A DNA stretch of 64,000 nt from Lachnospiraceae bacterium (GCA_024691305.1 JAILNS010000002.1:1-64000), one strand, 5' to 3'; numbered from the stretch's first letter, positions 1-7,987 are shown. Notes: generated from the sequence alone by a model not told the origin. Made by a program: numbers and translations.

Positions 1-875
1 GTTCCTGTAGCTATAACGGTTCCTGCCTTTAAGGTCATACCCTGTGACAGTTCGGATATTGCTTCTTCCACGGTAGTTATCATGTACCTGGTGTTGCTGT
101 CCTGTCTTTTTTCATCATTGACATAGCAGCTTATCTTAAGATCGTGAGCATCTGCGATCTCGTCTTTGGTCACGATGCAAGGCCCCATGGGCGTATATCC
201 GTCCAGACTTTTGCCTCTGTACCACTGCTGATGCTTAAGCTGGATGTTTCTTGCACTCACATCATTGATGATCGTGTATCCCATTATGTGATCAGATGCT
301 TCTTCAGGTGTAATGTTGAAGGCATCCTTTTTTAGCACTACACCAAGTTCGACCTCGTAATCCAGACTGTCGACAAAATCATAAGCCGGTATTATTCCGT
401 CGGGGTCGTTCATGATATTTACTCTTTTGGAAAAATAAACCGTATCCTTCTTCTTGGTAAAATCAAGTACATCCACGGTTTCTTCTATATGCTCTCTGTA
501 ATTGACGCCAAGACATATGACATCCTGGATTGGAACGGTTATCGGCGCCTTGATCTTATAGTCAGCGGAGCCGGCCGTGGTGACTGCGCCGGGGAAAGTG
601 CCGGCCGGGGTGACTGCGCCGGGGAAGGTGCCGGCCGGGGTGACTGCGCCGGGGAAAATGCCGGCCGGGGTGACTGCGCCGGAGAAAGTGCCGGCCGGGG
701 TGGCTGCGCTCTCCAGGTTCTTCTCTATGATCGAAGAAAGCTCGTCAAAACGAACGATCAGTTCATTCATATCCTTTACATCGATTCCCATCGATCGCAG
801 TGTGATCAGTCCACCGTTCTTATCCTTAACTGCCACGTATTGTGTATTGTCGGATTCTATTGTATATAGTCTCAT
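1..875 (-). CDS. Fumarylacetoacetate hydrolase family protein (C-terminus cut by window edge)
   Basis: FAH-fold enzyme, of the family that cleaves or hydrates acylpyruvate-like or 2-oxo-hydroxy-dienoate substrates; the substrate is not predictable here. About 291 residues are visible. The catalytic fold starts near residue 110 with ICLGVNYREHI, and the metal-binding pattern is seen as YEVELG (E174, E176) and INDVSARN (D205), followed by GPCIVTKDEI. The first 100 residues are an N-terminal domain of the kind found in bacterial FAH proteins. The linker between the two carries a decapeptide repeat (TPAGTFPGAV-like, residues 59-99) encoded by a 30-bp tandem repeat; I know of no such insert in the family. 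The ATG at 873-875 follows a GGGGAAG ribosome-binding site. The reading frame stays open to the window edge, so the end lies outside. It follows the alpha/beta hydrolase gene by about 74 bp and may be cotranscribed. Confidence 0.88.
   Translation of the reverse strand, partial: MRLYTIESDNTQYVAVKDKNGGLITLRSMGIDVKDMNELIVRFDELSSIIEKNLESAATPAGTFSGAVTPAGIFPGAVTPAGTFPGAVTPAGTFPGAVTTAGSADYKIKAPITVPIQDVICLGVNYREHIEETVDVLDFTKKKDTVYFSKRVNIMNDPDGIIPAYDFVDSLDYEVELGVVLKKDAFNITPEEASDHIMGYTIINDVSARNIQLKHQQWYRGKSLDGYTPMGPCIVTKDEIADAHDLKISCYVNDEKRQDSNTRYMITTVEEAISELSQGMTLKAGTVIATG
571..710. repeat. 30-bp tandem repeat (4.7 copies) inside the FAH-family gene
   Basis: Units begin at 571, 601, 631, 661 and 691, all close to CCGGCCGGGGTGACTGCGCC plus GGGGAAAGTG. 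Copies differ at a few bases and the last is incomplete. The unit is a multiple of three and encodes ten residues on the minus strand, so copy-number change keeps the frame. It is far richer in GC than its surroundings, which suggests recent slippage or recombination expansion. Confidence 0.95.
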
Positions 876-949
876 TTGTCTTCCCCACTTGCATGTGTGC
901 GGTTGTCCGTTTGCTTCATGTTTCGGGATCGCGGCTGTCCATTCGCATC

Positions 950-1717
950 TCAAACCGGGGTCTCCATGAATTCGTCTATGGCTTTTAAAACCGGTTCTGC
1001 GTATTCTTCTCCGCCAAAAAGCCATTGTTCATGCTGCATATCAAATTCTCTGATATCCGGATCGTGAAAATATTTTTTGTAGCGTTCCAGATATTTCTCT
1101 CCCATCTTGTTTGCATAAATAAAATGGGCTTTGGTATGCTCCACGTTGATATCATCTTCCAAATGTGTAAGCAGATCCGTATAGTATTCGTTTTTGATCG
1201 ACTCAGGGCTGAATTTAGAAAAGCATGCCATAAACTTCTCCGCCACCTCATCATCCATTAAGAATGTCTTCTTTAAAAGATTCTTGGTCTTATTTCTTTT
1301 TTTCTCATTCTTGGTAAAGCTGGCGAGAAGCGGTACCACGAGCATCGACTGCAATTTGGCGGACACCTTACCGCTCTGGTCGAGATCCGGGCTGCCGAAG
1401 ATTCCATGGTCGATATGGATTTTTTTTCTTTGTATCAGCTGGCCCACGAAACTTGAACCCAATGATGATCCAAGTGCAGCATCAAGCCTTCCGCCGTGAT
1501 TATCGATGATATATTTCTCGATCTTCTCCGTAACCGTGATCATATCCGGAAATACCTCTTCACCACCGTCAAATCCATCATAGTTTACACATATGAGATG
1601 ATATTTCTCGGATAACCTTGTAAACACATTCCCGAAATTAGTCTGCCAGTCGCAGCATGTTCCGGGCAAAAGCATCATCGTCTTTTCATTATCAGTTCCA
1701 AACTCTTCGAATGTCAT
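950..1717 (-). CDS. Alpha/beta hydrolase fold protein
   Basis: Protein of 255 residues, cytoplasmic (no signal peptide). It shows an alpha/beta-hydrolase plan: a beta strand ending in MMLLPGT (residues 14-20, candidate oxyanion loop), a nucleophile elbow GSSLG (residues 83-87, candidate nucleophile S85) and a late histidine in DMQHEQWL (H229). The acidic member of the triad cannot be placed with confidence. Substrate unknown. I start at the ATG at 1715-1717, which has AGGAGG just upstream on the minus strand; a longer frame begins at a TTG at 1738 that includes the ribosome-binding site and is unlikely. The gene precedes the FAH-family gene in the same direction. Upstream lies the 53-bp repeat array rather than an obvious promoter. 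Confidence 0.75.
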   Translation of the reverse strand: MTFEEFGTDNEKTMMLLPGTCCDWQTNFGNVFTRLSEKYHLICVNYDGFDGGEEVFPDMITVTEKIEKYIIDNHGGRLDAALGSSLGSSFVGQLIQRKKIHIDHGIFGSPDLDQSGKVSAKLQSMLVVPLLASFTKNEKKRNKTKNLLKKTFLMDDEVAEKFMACFSKFSPESIKNEYYTDLLTHLEDDINVEHTKAHFIYANKMGEKYLERYKKYFHDPDIREFDMQHEQWLFGGEEYAEPVLKAIDEFMETPV

Positions 1718-1812
1718 TTCAGTCCTCCTGTTGAGCAAATTATGTCCGAATCGAATTTCTGTGTCCGTAACATCACCATTCTATCATATTTGAATATCTA
1801 AGTTGAATAGCA

Positions 1813-1862
1813 TAGATGGCTTCGAAGTGGGACTACTGTAGATGGCTTCGAAGCGGGACTAC
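1813..1862. repeat. Two direct copies of a 24-bp sequence at the edge of the 53-bp array
   Basis: TAGATGGCTTCGAAGNGGGA followed by CTAC occurs at 1813-1836 and 1839-1862, differing at one base. Each copy contains the palindrome GCTTCGAAGC or its near match. The last bases of the second copy (CTAC) are also the first bases of the neighbouring 53-bp repeat, so the two repeat families join at a shared tetranucleotide. Confidence 0.9.
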
Positions 1863-2214
1863 GTATAAGATTCTGAAATTGCGGTTTTGATACGTAGCCC
1901 ACGCGAAATTGCTACGTATAAGATTCTGGAATTGCGGTTTTGATACGTAGCCTACGCGAAATTGCTACGTATAAGATTCTGAAATCACGGCTTTGATACG
2001 TAGCCTACGCGAAATTGCTACGTATAAGATCCTGAAATTGCGGTTTTAATACGTAGCCCACGCGAAATTGCTACGTATAAGATCCTGGAATTGCGGATTT
2101 GATACGTAGCCCACGCAAAATTGCTACGTATAAGATCCTGGAATTGCGGTTTTGATACGTAGCCCACGCGAAATTGCTACGTATAAGATTCTGGAATCAC
2201 GGATTTGATACGTA
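1859..2214. repeat. Seven-copy 53-bp tandem repeat with internal inverted arms
   Basis: Units start at 1859, 1912, 1965, 2018, 2071, 2124 and 2177; the last is cut to 38 bp. The spacing is exactly 53 bp throughout. Each unit has perfect or nearly perfect 8-bp inverted arms, CTACGTAT and ATACGTAG, about 23 bp apart, followed by a 14-bp linker (CCCACGCGAAATTG-like). GAAATTGC or a close variant appears twice per unit, once in the loop and once in the linker. Copies vary at a few sites only (for example TTGCGG versus TCACGG), so there is no unique spacer. No convincing ORF crosses the array. It fills the otherwise gene-free stretch 1739-2224. Confidence 0.95.
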
Positions 2215-2224
2215 ATATCCGGGT

Positions 2225-2563
2225 TTATTTCTGCCGGGACGCCGGCCAATATTTCTTCACCAAATATATGATGAAGAAAACCGCAAAGGATATCATAAAA
2301 CTTACTAACAGAGTCGATACCAGACTGCGGGGAGCAAAATCTATCCAGGTGCTGTCATGTGCATTAGGATTATCAGGTGAGGACATAGCATATGTATGGT
2401 TGAGAAGCAATCCGAATCCTCTCCATCCCATCCATTCACCACCCAATATCATTATTGCCAGCGGAAACTCTCCGTTAACCGCATAAGATACCAAATTGAT
2501 CGCTGCGCCGGTTATTTCGACTGCCACTGCCGCTATTATCGATCTTATAAATACCTTTTTCAT
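2225..2563 (-). CDS. Small integral membrane protein of unknown function
   Basis: I do not recognise this family. The 112-residue protein has about three hydrophobic segments: near residues 4-30, a weaker one around residues 35-50, and a strong one near residues 85-108, ending in a basic tail (KKYWPASRQK). The middle loop is polar and contains NHTYAMSSPDNPNAHDS. The topology suggests a small inner-membrane protein. I start at the ATG at 2561-2563 because AAGGGAG lies just upstream; an earlier in-frame start at 2608 would overlap the end of the radical SAM gene. The stop is about 10 bp from the end of the 53-bp repeat array. Confidence 0.7.
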   Translation of the reverse strand: MKKVFIRSIIAAVAVEITGAAINLVSYAVNGEFPLAIMILGGEWMGWRGFGLLLNHTYAMSSPDNPNAHDSTWIDFAPRSLVSTLLVSFMISFAVFFIIYLVKKYWPASRQK

Positions 2564-2597
2564 TTCAATCTCCCTTACCGGGCAAATACACAGTTCT

Positions 2598-3476
2598 TTA
2601 CAGATCAAATATACTCATCTGCTCATACTTATCAGGTAATTCGTTCATGAACTTAAAGCAATCATCCGGCCTACACAGGATACCGTTTTTGCGACATATC
2701 TCATTAAAGATTTCCTTAAGTTCTTTTGTATTGGTGCTTGCAAGTTCGTATGAATTACCGTACCGCCTGATGTAGCGCTCCTTAAGTCCCGGAAAATGCT
2801 TATCAAGTGCTGCATAATAATATTCCCGGTCACCGTCTCTTAGAGTTAAACCCATTCCAAAATTTATGATACCTTTTACACCCGCTTTGACACAATCATT
2901 TAATATCGCAGTGATATTTTCTTTTGTATCATTTATAAAAGGCAGGATCGGAGTCAGCCACACAACGGTCGGTATTCCCCTTTTTTGCATTTCTTCAAGT
3001 ACCTCAATGCGGCGCTTTGTATTACAGACACACGGTTCAATGATCTTACACAGATCGTCATCATATGTCGTAAGCGTCATCTGCACCACACATTTGGCTT
3101 TCTGATTTATCTCATCAAGCAGATCGATATCACGTAGAATACGGTCGGATTTGGTCTGCACTGCGACTCCGAAACCATATTGCAAAATGATCTCAAGGCA
3201 TCTTCTTGTCAGACCCAGCTCTTCCTCACAGTGCATGTAGGGATCTGACATGGAACCTGTCCCGATCATGCATTTTTTTCTTTTGGACCTAAGCGCCGAT
3301 TCCAGAAGCTCGGGTGCATTCTTTTTTACCTCGATATCTTCAAAAGGATGAGTAAACCGATAGCACCTGCTCCTGCTGTCACAATAGATACACCCGTGAC
3401 TGCATCCGCGATATATATTCATTCCGGTAAATCCCGAGTTTTTGGTAAGGATCCCCTTCGCATCAACAAAATGCAT
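2598..3476 (-). CDS. Radical SAM protein, SPL (spore photoproduct lyase)-like family
   Basis: Protein of 292 residues with the radical SAM cluster motif CxxxCxxC at C25, C29 and C32 (GCSHGCIYC) in an N-terminal barrel. It fits the short SplB-related/Rv2578c-type group found widely in bacteria, in which the motif sits very near the N-terminus. The start region (FVDAKGILTKNSGFTGMNIY) and IGTGSMSDPYMHCEE are typical of this group. Members are predicted iron-sulfur enzymes that cleave S-adenosylmethionine; the substrate is unknown, and it is not established that this group repairs spore photoproduct. AAGGAGGAATA lies directly before the ATG at 3474-3476. It is followed by the small membrane-protein gene. 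Confidence 0.88.
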   Translation of the reverse strand: MHFVDAKGILTKNSGFTGMNIYRGCSHGCIYCDSRSRCYRFTHPFEDIEVKKNAPELLESALRSKRKKCMIGTGSMSDPYMHCEEELGLTRRCLEIILQYGFGVAVQTKSDRILRDIDLLDEINQKAKCVVQMTLTTYDDDLCKIIEPCVCNTKRRIEVLEEMQKRGIPTVVWLTPILPFINDTKENITAILNDCVKAGVKGIINFGMGLTLRDGDREYYYAALDKHFPGLKERYIRRYGNSYELASTNTKELKEIFNEICRKNGILCRPDDCFKFMNELPDKYEQMSIFDL

Positions 3477-3549
3477 TATTCCTCCTTAGGCTGTAATAAA
3501 AACGGCCGGGAAAAGATCATATTCCCTTCCCGACCGCATGCAGCAATGA

Positions 3550-4353
3550 TCACTCCACCGGAAAACACGCTTCAGTAACAAATTCTTCAGTATTCTGTGT
3601 CTGTGCGGGACCGACATGATATATGTTAAACATAGGTCCGTTCATCTTGTATCCGTTAGCTTTTATCCAGGAAACAACGGTTGCATAAGCATCTCCCATC
3701 TGTTCATAGCTGCCCTTGACAACACAGCTTGCAACTTTGACAGCAGGGATAGTTTTAAACTTCACATGCTCAGTATCATCATACCTTCCTTTTACAGCCA
3801 TTGAAACTATGATCTCAACATTTTCTTCTTTGTATTCATCGTCGGGAAATTCTGCGATCGCATAGCAGGGATCCGCCGGGACGAGAGGTACTTTGCATTC
3901 CCCCATCATTCCCCATGCCATTCCCTCGTCTTCATAATGCGGGATAACCATATGTACGGTAGCAGCATATCTCTCGGGAATCGTTTTTACGGTAACATCA
4001 AAACTCATTTTTTGCTCCTTTCTAAGCCTCTTTCGGGCTGTATCCAGAAGCATCAGCTTATACTCCGTTTCCTTTGCCTGGTCGGACAATTCATTCTGTC
4101 TGGCGGCCAAAAAATCATCCAGTTTATCCTTATCATCATATATTTCAAGGATACGCACGATATCCGCGAGTGCAAAACCCATATCCTTGAGTGCAGTGAT
4201 CCTGGCAATGACAAATAACTGATCTTCACGATAATACCGGTATCCCGTGAATTCATCCGTCTGGGACGGTTTCAAAAGACCGATATCATCATAGTGGCGA
4301 AGCATTCTGATACTTACTCTGGATAGTTTTGAAAAATCTCCTATTTTAAGCAT
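3550..4353 (-). CDS. MerR family transcriptional regulator with GyrI-like effector domain
   Basis: Protein of 267 residues. The N-terminal winged helix (residues 1-70) has the MerR signature, including FSKLSRVSIRMLRHYDDIGL and GYRYY. It is followed by a coiled dimerisation helix and, from about residue 115, a GyrI-like/AraC effector-binding domain (PERYAATVHMVIPHYEDEG and onward) of the BmrR/TipA type that binds hydrophobic cations or other small molecules. I take the ATG at 4351-4353, which has GGAGG 8 bases upstream, rather than the ATG five codons earlier that overlaps that site. The upstream promoter has the 19-bp spacer that MerR proteins untwist, so it is probably autoregulated. No drug transporter lies beside it, so its target may be itself or a distant gene. 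Confidence 0.92.
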   Translation of the reverse strand: MLKIGDFSKLSRVSIRMLRHYDDIGLLKPSQTDEFTGYRYYREDQLFVIARITALKDMGFALADIVRILEIYDDKDKLDDFLAARQNELSDQAKETEYKLMLLDTARKRLRKEQKMSFDVTVKTIPERYAATVHMVIPHYEDEGMAWGMMGECKVPLVPADPCYAIAEFPDDEYKEENVEIIVSMAVKGRYDDTEHVKFKTIPAVKVASCVVKGSYEQMGDAYATVVSWIKANGYKMNGPMFNIYHVGPAQTQNTEEFVTEACFPVE

Positions 4354-4395
4354 TTCATTTACCTCCATGGATGTATATTTCCTGAGCTCACCACT

Positions 4396-4426
4396 ACCTT
4401 AATCCCTACCATAATGTCAGAGTCAA
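4396..4426 (-). promoter_or_regulatory. MerR-type promoter with 19-bp spacer upstream of the MerR gene
   Basis: On the minus strand a -35 box TTGACT (4421-4426) and a -10 box TAAGGT (4396-4401) are separated by 19 bp. The spacer is an imperfect dyad (CTCTGAC near CCCTACC). This over-long spacer is the hallmark of promoters activated by MerR-family proteins. The gene start is about 43 bp downstream. Confidence 0.75.
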
Positions 4427-4441
4427 GAGTATTTTTGCTGC

Positions 4442-5277
4442 TTATTTAATATATTTATCAATATTCCATTCTAAATATATAGGAATGTTGTATGTTGTTG
4501 TAGATTCACAGAGATTCTCAGCTATATTTTTTTTGAGATAGCTTCAGACCCTTCTTAGGCTTGTACTTCCCGCAAAACTGCTTATAGCTTTTAGCCTGGG
4601 TATTATCCGCTGCTTTTACTTCCACAGGAACAATCTCACCTTCATCCTCGTAAATAAAATCTACCTCTGCCGTATTTCCCGAGCGCCAGAAAAACGGTGT
4701 TTTTCCCAATGACTTCAATTCATTCAAAACATAATTTTCCGCAAAGGCTCCTTTATATCTTCTATATAGATCTGATTCTTCCAATATCGTTTTTACTGAT
4801 ACTTTGGATTTAGCACGTAATAATCCAATATCGGACATATACAGCTTAAAATATGTTTTATCAGCTGCTCCAGCAAGCGGTATCTCCGGTTTCTCTACTA
4901 ACTCTGATCTAATAAGCAATCCTGCCTCTACAAGCCATTGCAGAGCATCCTCCAGTTCTGCGGAGCGCTTTCCTTCTTTCACATGTGAAAAAATAAACTT
5001 ATTATTCTCTTTTGCAAGTTGCACCGGAACGAAATCCCATATCAATCGGATTTTTGGAACATCAGTAAGCGGTGCATGCTTTGAAAAGTCGTCTGCATAA
5101 TCACTCAAAATTTCGTTTTGTACCTCTTCGACTTCGGCGTAATCATGGGTTCGGATCCAAGTCTTAACAGCTTCAGGCATACCACCGACAATATAATAAG
5201 CCATAAGCAGTTCTTCCATAGGAGCTTTATCTTCGCGGATTATCTTTCCACTGTTCCAAATATATTGTTTCCGGTTT
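4442..5277 (-). pseudogene. Remnant of an AAA ATPase / DUF4143 gene (N-terminus lost, 3' frameshift)
   Basis: The readable frame 4518-5219 gives 233 residues matching only the C-terminal half of the common 'ATP-binding protein, DUF4143' family: YYIVGGMPEAV near the start, then the winged-helix region, then the nuclease-like fold AEVDFIYEDEGEIVPVEVKA. Intact members have about 400-450 residues and begin with an AAA domain carrying a Walker A motif, which is absent. In-frame similarity extends upstream of the first ATG (QYIWNSGKIIREDKAP) to where it meets the end of the next gene. At the 3' end, a run of eight A (minus strand, 4527-4534) precedes the stop; dropping one A continues the frame as IAENLCESTTTYNIPIYLEW and on to a stop at 4442. 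Both ends therefore look broken. Intact relatives are often mobile-region or toxin-antitoxin-associated ATPases of unknown role. Confidence 0.75.
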
Positions 5278-5913
5278 CTAAATACTCTCTGTCCTTTCCC
5301 ATCCGTCGCCCGCGTCGGTACTGTGTCTTACGAACTTAAAGTCGCAATGATCACCGCCCTGACAAAGCGTCTTGGTCCTTATAAAATCAGTATACGGAAG
5401 TTCACCGTAATTAATTATATCCGCATGACAGCACATAGATCCAAGTTTCATAAGATCACGTCTGCCCAGTATCTTTGCATATATACATTCGTTGCATTCA
5501 AAATGAAATATGTCTTTGGGATCTTCTTTGATATGCCAGGTATATCTCCATCCGGTTCCGGACTTGTGCTTAAAGCCAAACGGAACGACCTTCTTCATGA
5601 GCGGCATGAAAAAACTCTTATGGGCAAGTTTCTGCATACCCGACGGATCAAGGAATTTCCACATTTCTTCGGACACGGTCTTATAGGCCTCTTCTTCGCT
5701 CCTTCCGTGTTTTTGCAAAACCTCATACATCGCTATCGACGTAAGGATCTGAGCCATATGCTCATAATTGCCTTTGTCACAATAGTCTTTTTCCTCCACG
5801 ATCAGTTCGTTCATTCGGGCATATATATCAGCCCTGATATCACCTGGTAATGTCGGAAAAAATTTCTGATACCGGCTTATCGCCACCATAGCTTCGGGTT
5901 CATATTTCTTCAT
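5278..5913 (-). CDS. L-2-amino-thiazoline-4-carboxylic acid (ATC) hydrolase family protein
   Basis: Protein of 211 residues, no signal peptide. It resembles the ATC hydrolase family common in Clostridia: a helical N-terminal half, then the conserved region GTGWRYTWHIKEDPKDIFHF followed by ECNECIYAKIL, a CCHAD motif and a final CQGGDHCDFKF. The conserved cysteines (the NEC, CCHAD and CQGG segments) are all present. The name comes from a Pseudomonas enzyme in cysteine production; most clostridial homologues have no proven substrate, so the specific reaction is uncertain. An AAGAGG site precedes the ATG at 5911-5913. Its 3' end abuts the decayed DUF4143 gene, whose remaining frame runs into it. 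Confidence 0.78.
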   Translation of the reverse strand: MKKYEPEAMVAISRYQKFFPTLPGDIRADIYARMNELIVEEKDYCDKGNYEHMAQILTSIAMYEVLQKHGRSEEEAYKTVSEEMWKFLDPSGMQKLAHKSFFMPLMKKVVPFGFKHKSGTGWRYTWHIKEDPKDIFHFECNECIYAKILGRRDLMKLGSMCCHADIINYGELPYTDFIRTKTLCQGGDHCDFKFVRHSTDAGDGWERTESI

Positions 5914-5973
5914 AAGAATAACCTCTTTCGTGTGCTCATGATCTAAAGTAAGCGGTTAGTCTTTGCTAACGTC

Positions 5974-6555
5974 TCAATGGGTATTATACCCCATCGAACG
6001 ATATTTACAATCTTCCAAATGGTCATTTACCATTCCTATGGATTGCATAAAAGAATATGTTATCACAGGTCCCACAAAAGCTATTCCGAGTTTTTTAAGA
6101 TCTTTGCTCATACGGGTGGATATGTCCGATACCGTAGGGATCTCGGCCGTCGTCTTCCAGTGCCCGTCTATCTGTTTGCCGTCCGTATATGACCAGATAA
6201 AAGAATCAAAACTGCCATAGCGTTCTATCAGTTTCCTGACAACCATGGCATTGCCCCTGACACTGTAGATCTTCCCCCTGTTCCTGATGAGTCCCGGGTT
6301 TTGGAGCAGCCCGTCAAGATATTCATCGGTAAGCAGCGCACATTTATCTATATCAAAATCATAAAACGCATCTTTATAAGCCTGTCGCTTATTTATGATC
6401 GTTCTCCATGACAAGCCGACGCTTTGTCCTTCAAGACAGAGCATCTCAAATATATATCTGTCGTCATGGGATATATGACACCATTCGCAGTCATGATATC
6501 TGGTCAAAAGAGGATCCTGCAAGGACCAGGTTCTGCAGTCGCTTTCTTTCTCCAT
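5974..6555 (-). CDS. tag: DNA-3-methyladenine glycosylase I
   Basis: Base-excision repair enzyme that removes 3-methyladenine from alkylated DNA. The 193-residue length fits the Tag family. The zinc-snap ligands of E. coli Tag have counterparts: C7, H21 (RYHDCEW), H179 and C183 (NDHLEDC). The active-site segment LEGQSVGLSW (residues 41-50) supplies the expected glutamate (E42) and tryptophan (W50), and the helix-hairpin region NPGLIRNRGKI is intact. The start at 6553-6555 has a GGAGG site about 7 bases upstream. The gene sits downstream of the MATE transporter, separated by two 20-bp direct repeats. Confidence 0.95.
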   Translation of the reverse strand: MEKESDCRTWSLQDPLLTRYHDCEWCHISHDDRYIFEMLCLEGQSVGLSWRTIINKRQAYKDAFYDFDIDKCALLTDEYLDGLLQNPGLIRNRGKIYSVRGNAMVVRKLIERYGSFDSFIWSYTDGKQIDGHWKTTAEIPTVSDISTRMSKDLKKLGIAFVGPVITYSFMQSIGMVNDHLEDCKYRSMGYNTH

Positions 6556-6577
6556 TTTTCCTCCACGTCAAAAAAAC

Positions 6578-6630
6578 GTTGTGTGCATCAACATTTTGGA
6601 AAGATAATATGTTGTGTGCATCAACATTTT
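6578..6630. repeat. Two identical 20-bp repeats, each a short hairpin, between mate and tag
   Basis: GTTGTGTGCATCAACATTTT occurs at 6578-6597 and 6611-6630 (33-bp period). On the minus strand each forms ATGTTG-ATGCACA-CAACAT or a near match, a 6-bp stem with a 7-base loop. They begin one base after the MATE stop codon and end about 23 bp before the tag start. They could be tandem operators for tag or weak terminator-like hairpins for the MATE transcript; the sequence does not decide. Confidence 0.85.
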
Positions 6631-6631
6631 T

Positions 6632-7987
6632 TCAGATTTGCTCTTTAGTCAGATTCCGCACCCACTTATACTTGCGAAGACGGAGCATGACCCAGGGGAT
6701 CTTACCCACCTCATCAAGACAGGTACATGCATATACCAGAAGTACCGGCCAGTGAAATACAAAGGCTCCCAGAAGCGCAAGGGGAATAGCAATACCCCAC
6801 ATGCACACGGCCAGACTGTACACGTCAAAGATCGTATCACCGCCACCGTCCAAAACCCCGTTTATCGTGACCGTATTTACACAGCGGCCTATCATATATA
6901 CGGACATGATGACCATCATACCGGTAAGATATTTTTGGGCAGTCGGTGACAGTATGACAAAATGAATTATAAGGGGTGTGACTGCCAGTACGAGCAGCAT
7001 GGATGCTATACCGATAACATAAGAGATGTTTTTTAACTTGATACCGTAGGCCTTGCCCCTGTCAAGATTGCCTGCGCCAAGTTCGTTTCCGACCATGATA
7101 CCTGCGGCAGTTCCGACACCGTTACATGCACAGCATACCAGATCGCGCACAACAGCTGCGACCGAATTTGCCGCAGCGGCGTCTACTCCCAGATGCCCCA
7201 TGATCGCCGTATACGAAGTAAATCCAACTCCCCAGAACAAAGAACCGCCCATAAGCGGAAGACACTGTCTCCAAAAGTCTTTTTCAAGTTGTCTGCTTCC
7301 GCCAAAGAACCGCTTCCAGGCCGGAGTTATATAGTCTTTTCCAAAAGAGATTCCGATGCATAGCCCAAGCTCTATAAAACGCGATATGGTCGTGGCAAGT
7401 GCGGCGCCTCTGGCCTGCATTCCGGGCAGTCCCGCAACTCCGAAGATTAAGACCGCATTTAAGATCACATTTAATACGACTGCGGAGGAACTTATGATAA
7501 CGCAGGGACGGACATGATCGGTCACCTTCATCGTCGCCAGATAACACTGCGATATGCCGGTAAACAGATACGACCATCCTGCTATCCTAAGATATGAACT
7601 GCCTATCCCGATAAGAGTCACATCATGCGCAAATACGTGCATAAGTAACCCCGGGAAGAACTCGCATCCTATGAAAAAGAGAATGGAAATAGCTCCGGAG
7701 AGCCGGAGCATCAGATTGAACAGATCCTTAAGGGTTTCCCTGTCACCCTTTCCCCAGTACTGCGCTCCGAGTATGGAGCCTGCTGCCGTGGCAGAAGCCA
7801 CGAACATATTCTGGACAAACTGCACCTGGGTTGCCAGAGACACTGCAGCCATTTCTTCCTGTGCGACACGTCCCAGCATGAGTGCATCACATGCCGCAAC
7901 GAGCGCAAGCATCAGACTCTGAAACGCTATCGGAAGAGACAGCTGCCTGAGTCTTTTGTAAAATAGTTTTTTATCCGAAATATTCAC
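6632..7987 (-). CDS. MATE family efflux transporter
   Basis: Polytopic membrane protein of 451 residues with about 12 transmembrane segments, the normal MATE size. The N-terminal segment LRQLSLPIAFQSLMLALVAA and the pseudo-repeat beginning LPLMGGSLFWGVGF (second half) match the two MatE halves. MATE proteins export drugs or metabolites in exchange for sodium or protons; the substrate cannot be told. The start is GTG at 7985-7987, sharing one base with the stop of the TetR gene, so the pair is translationally coupled and the regulator probably controls the transporter. The product ends near the tandem hairpin repeats. Confidence 0.95.
   Translation of the reverse strand: MNISDKKLFYKRLRQLSLPIAFQSLMLALVAACDALMLGRVAQEEMAAVSLATQVQFVQNMFVASATAAGSILGAQYWGKGDRETLKDLFNLMLRLSGAISILFFIGCEFFPGLLMHVFAHDVTLIGIGSSYLRIAGWSYLFTGISQCYLATMKVTDHVRPCVIISSSAVVLNVILNAVLIFGVAGLPGMQARGAALATTISRFIELGLCIGISFGKDYITPAWKRFFGGSRQLEKDFWRQCLPLMGGSLFWGVGFTSYTAIMGHLGVDAAAANSVAAVVRDLVCCACNGVGTAAGIMVGNELGAGNLDRGKAYGIKLKNISYVIGIASMLLVLAVTPLIIHFVILSPTAQKYLTGMMVIMSVYMIGRCVNTVTINGVLDGGGDTIFDVYSLAVCMWGIAIPLALLGAFVFHWPVLLVYACTCLDEVGKIPWVMLRLRKYKWVRNLTKEQI

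Noticed and set aside
489-969. Plus-strand ORFs with Gly/Arg/Asp/Cys or Pro/Ala/Gly repeats
   Set aside because: They are reading-frame shadows of the 30-bp repeat in the minus-strand FAH-family gene, which has a full conserved domain.
1859-2214. CRISPR array
   Set aside because: The whole 53-bp unit is repeated with only point differences; there are no unique spacers and no cas genes nearby.
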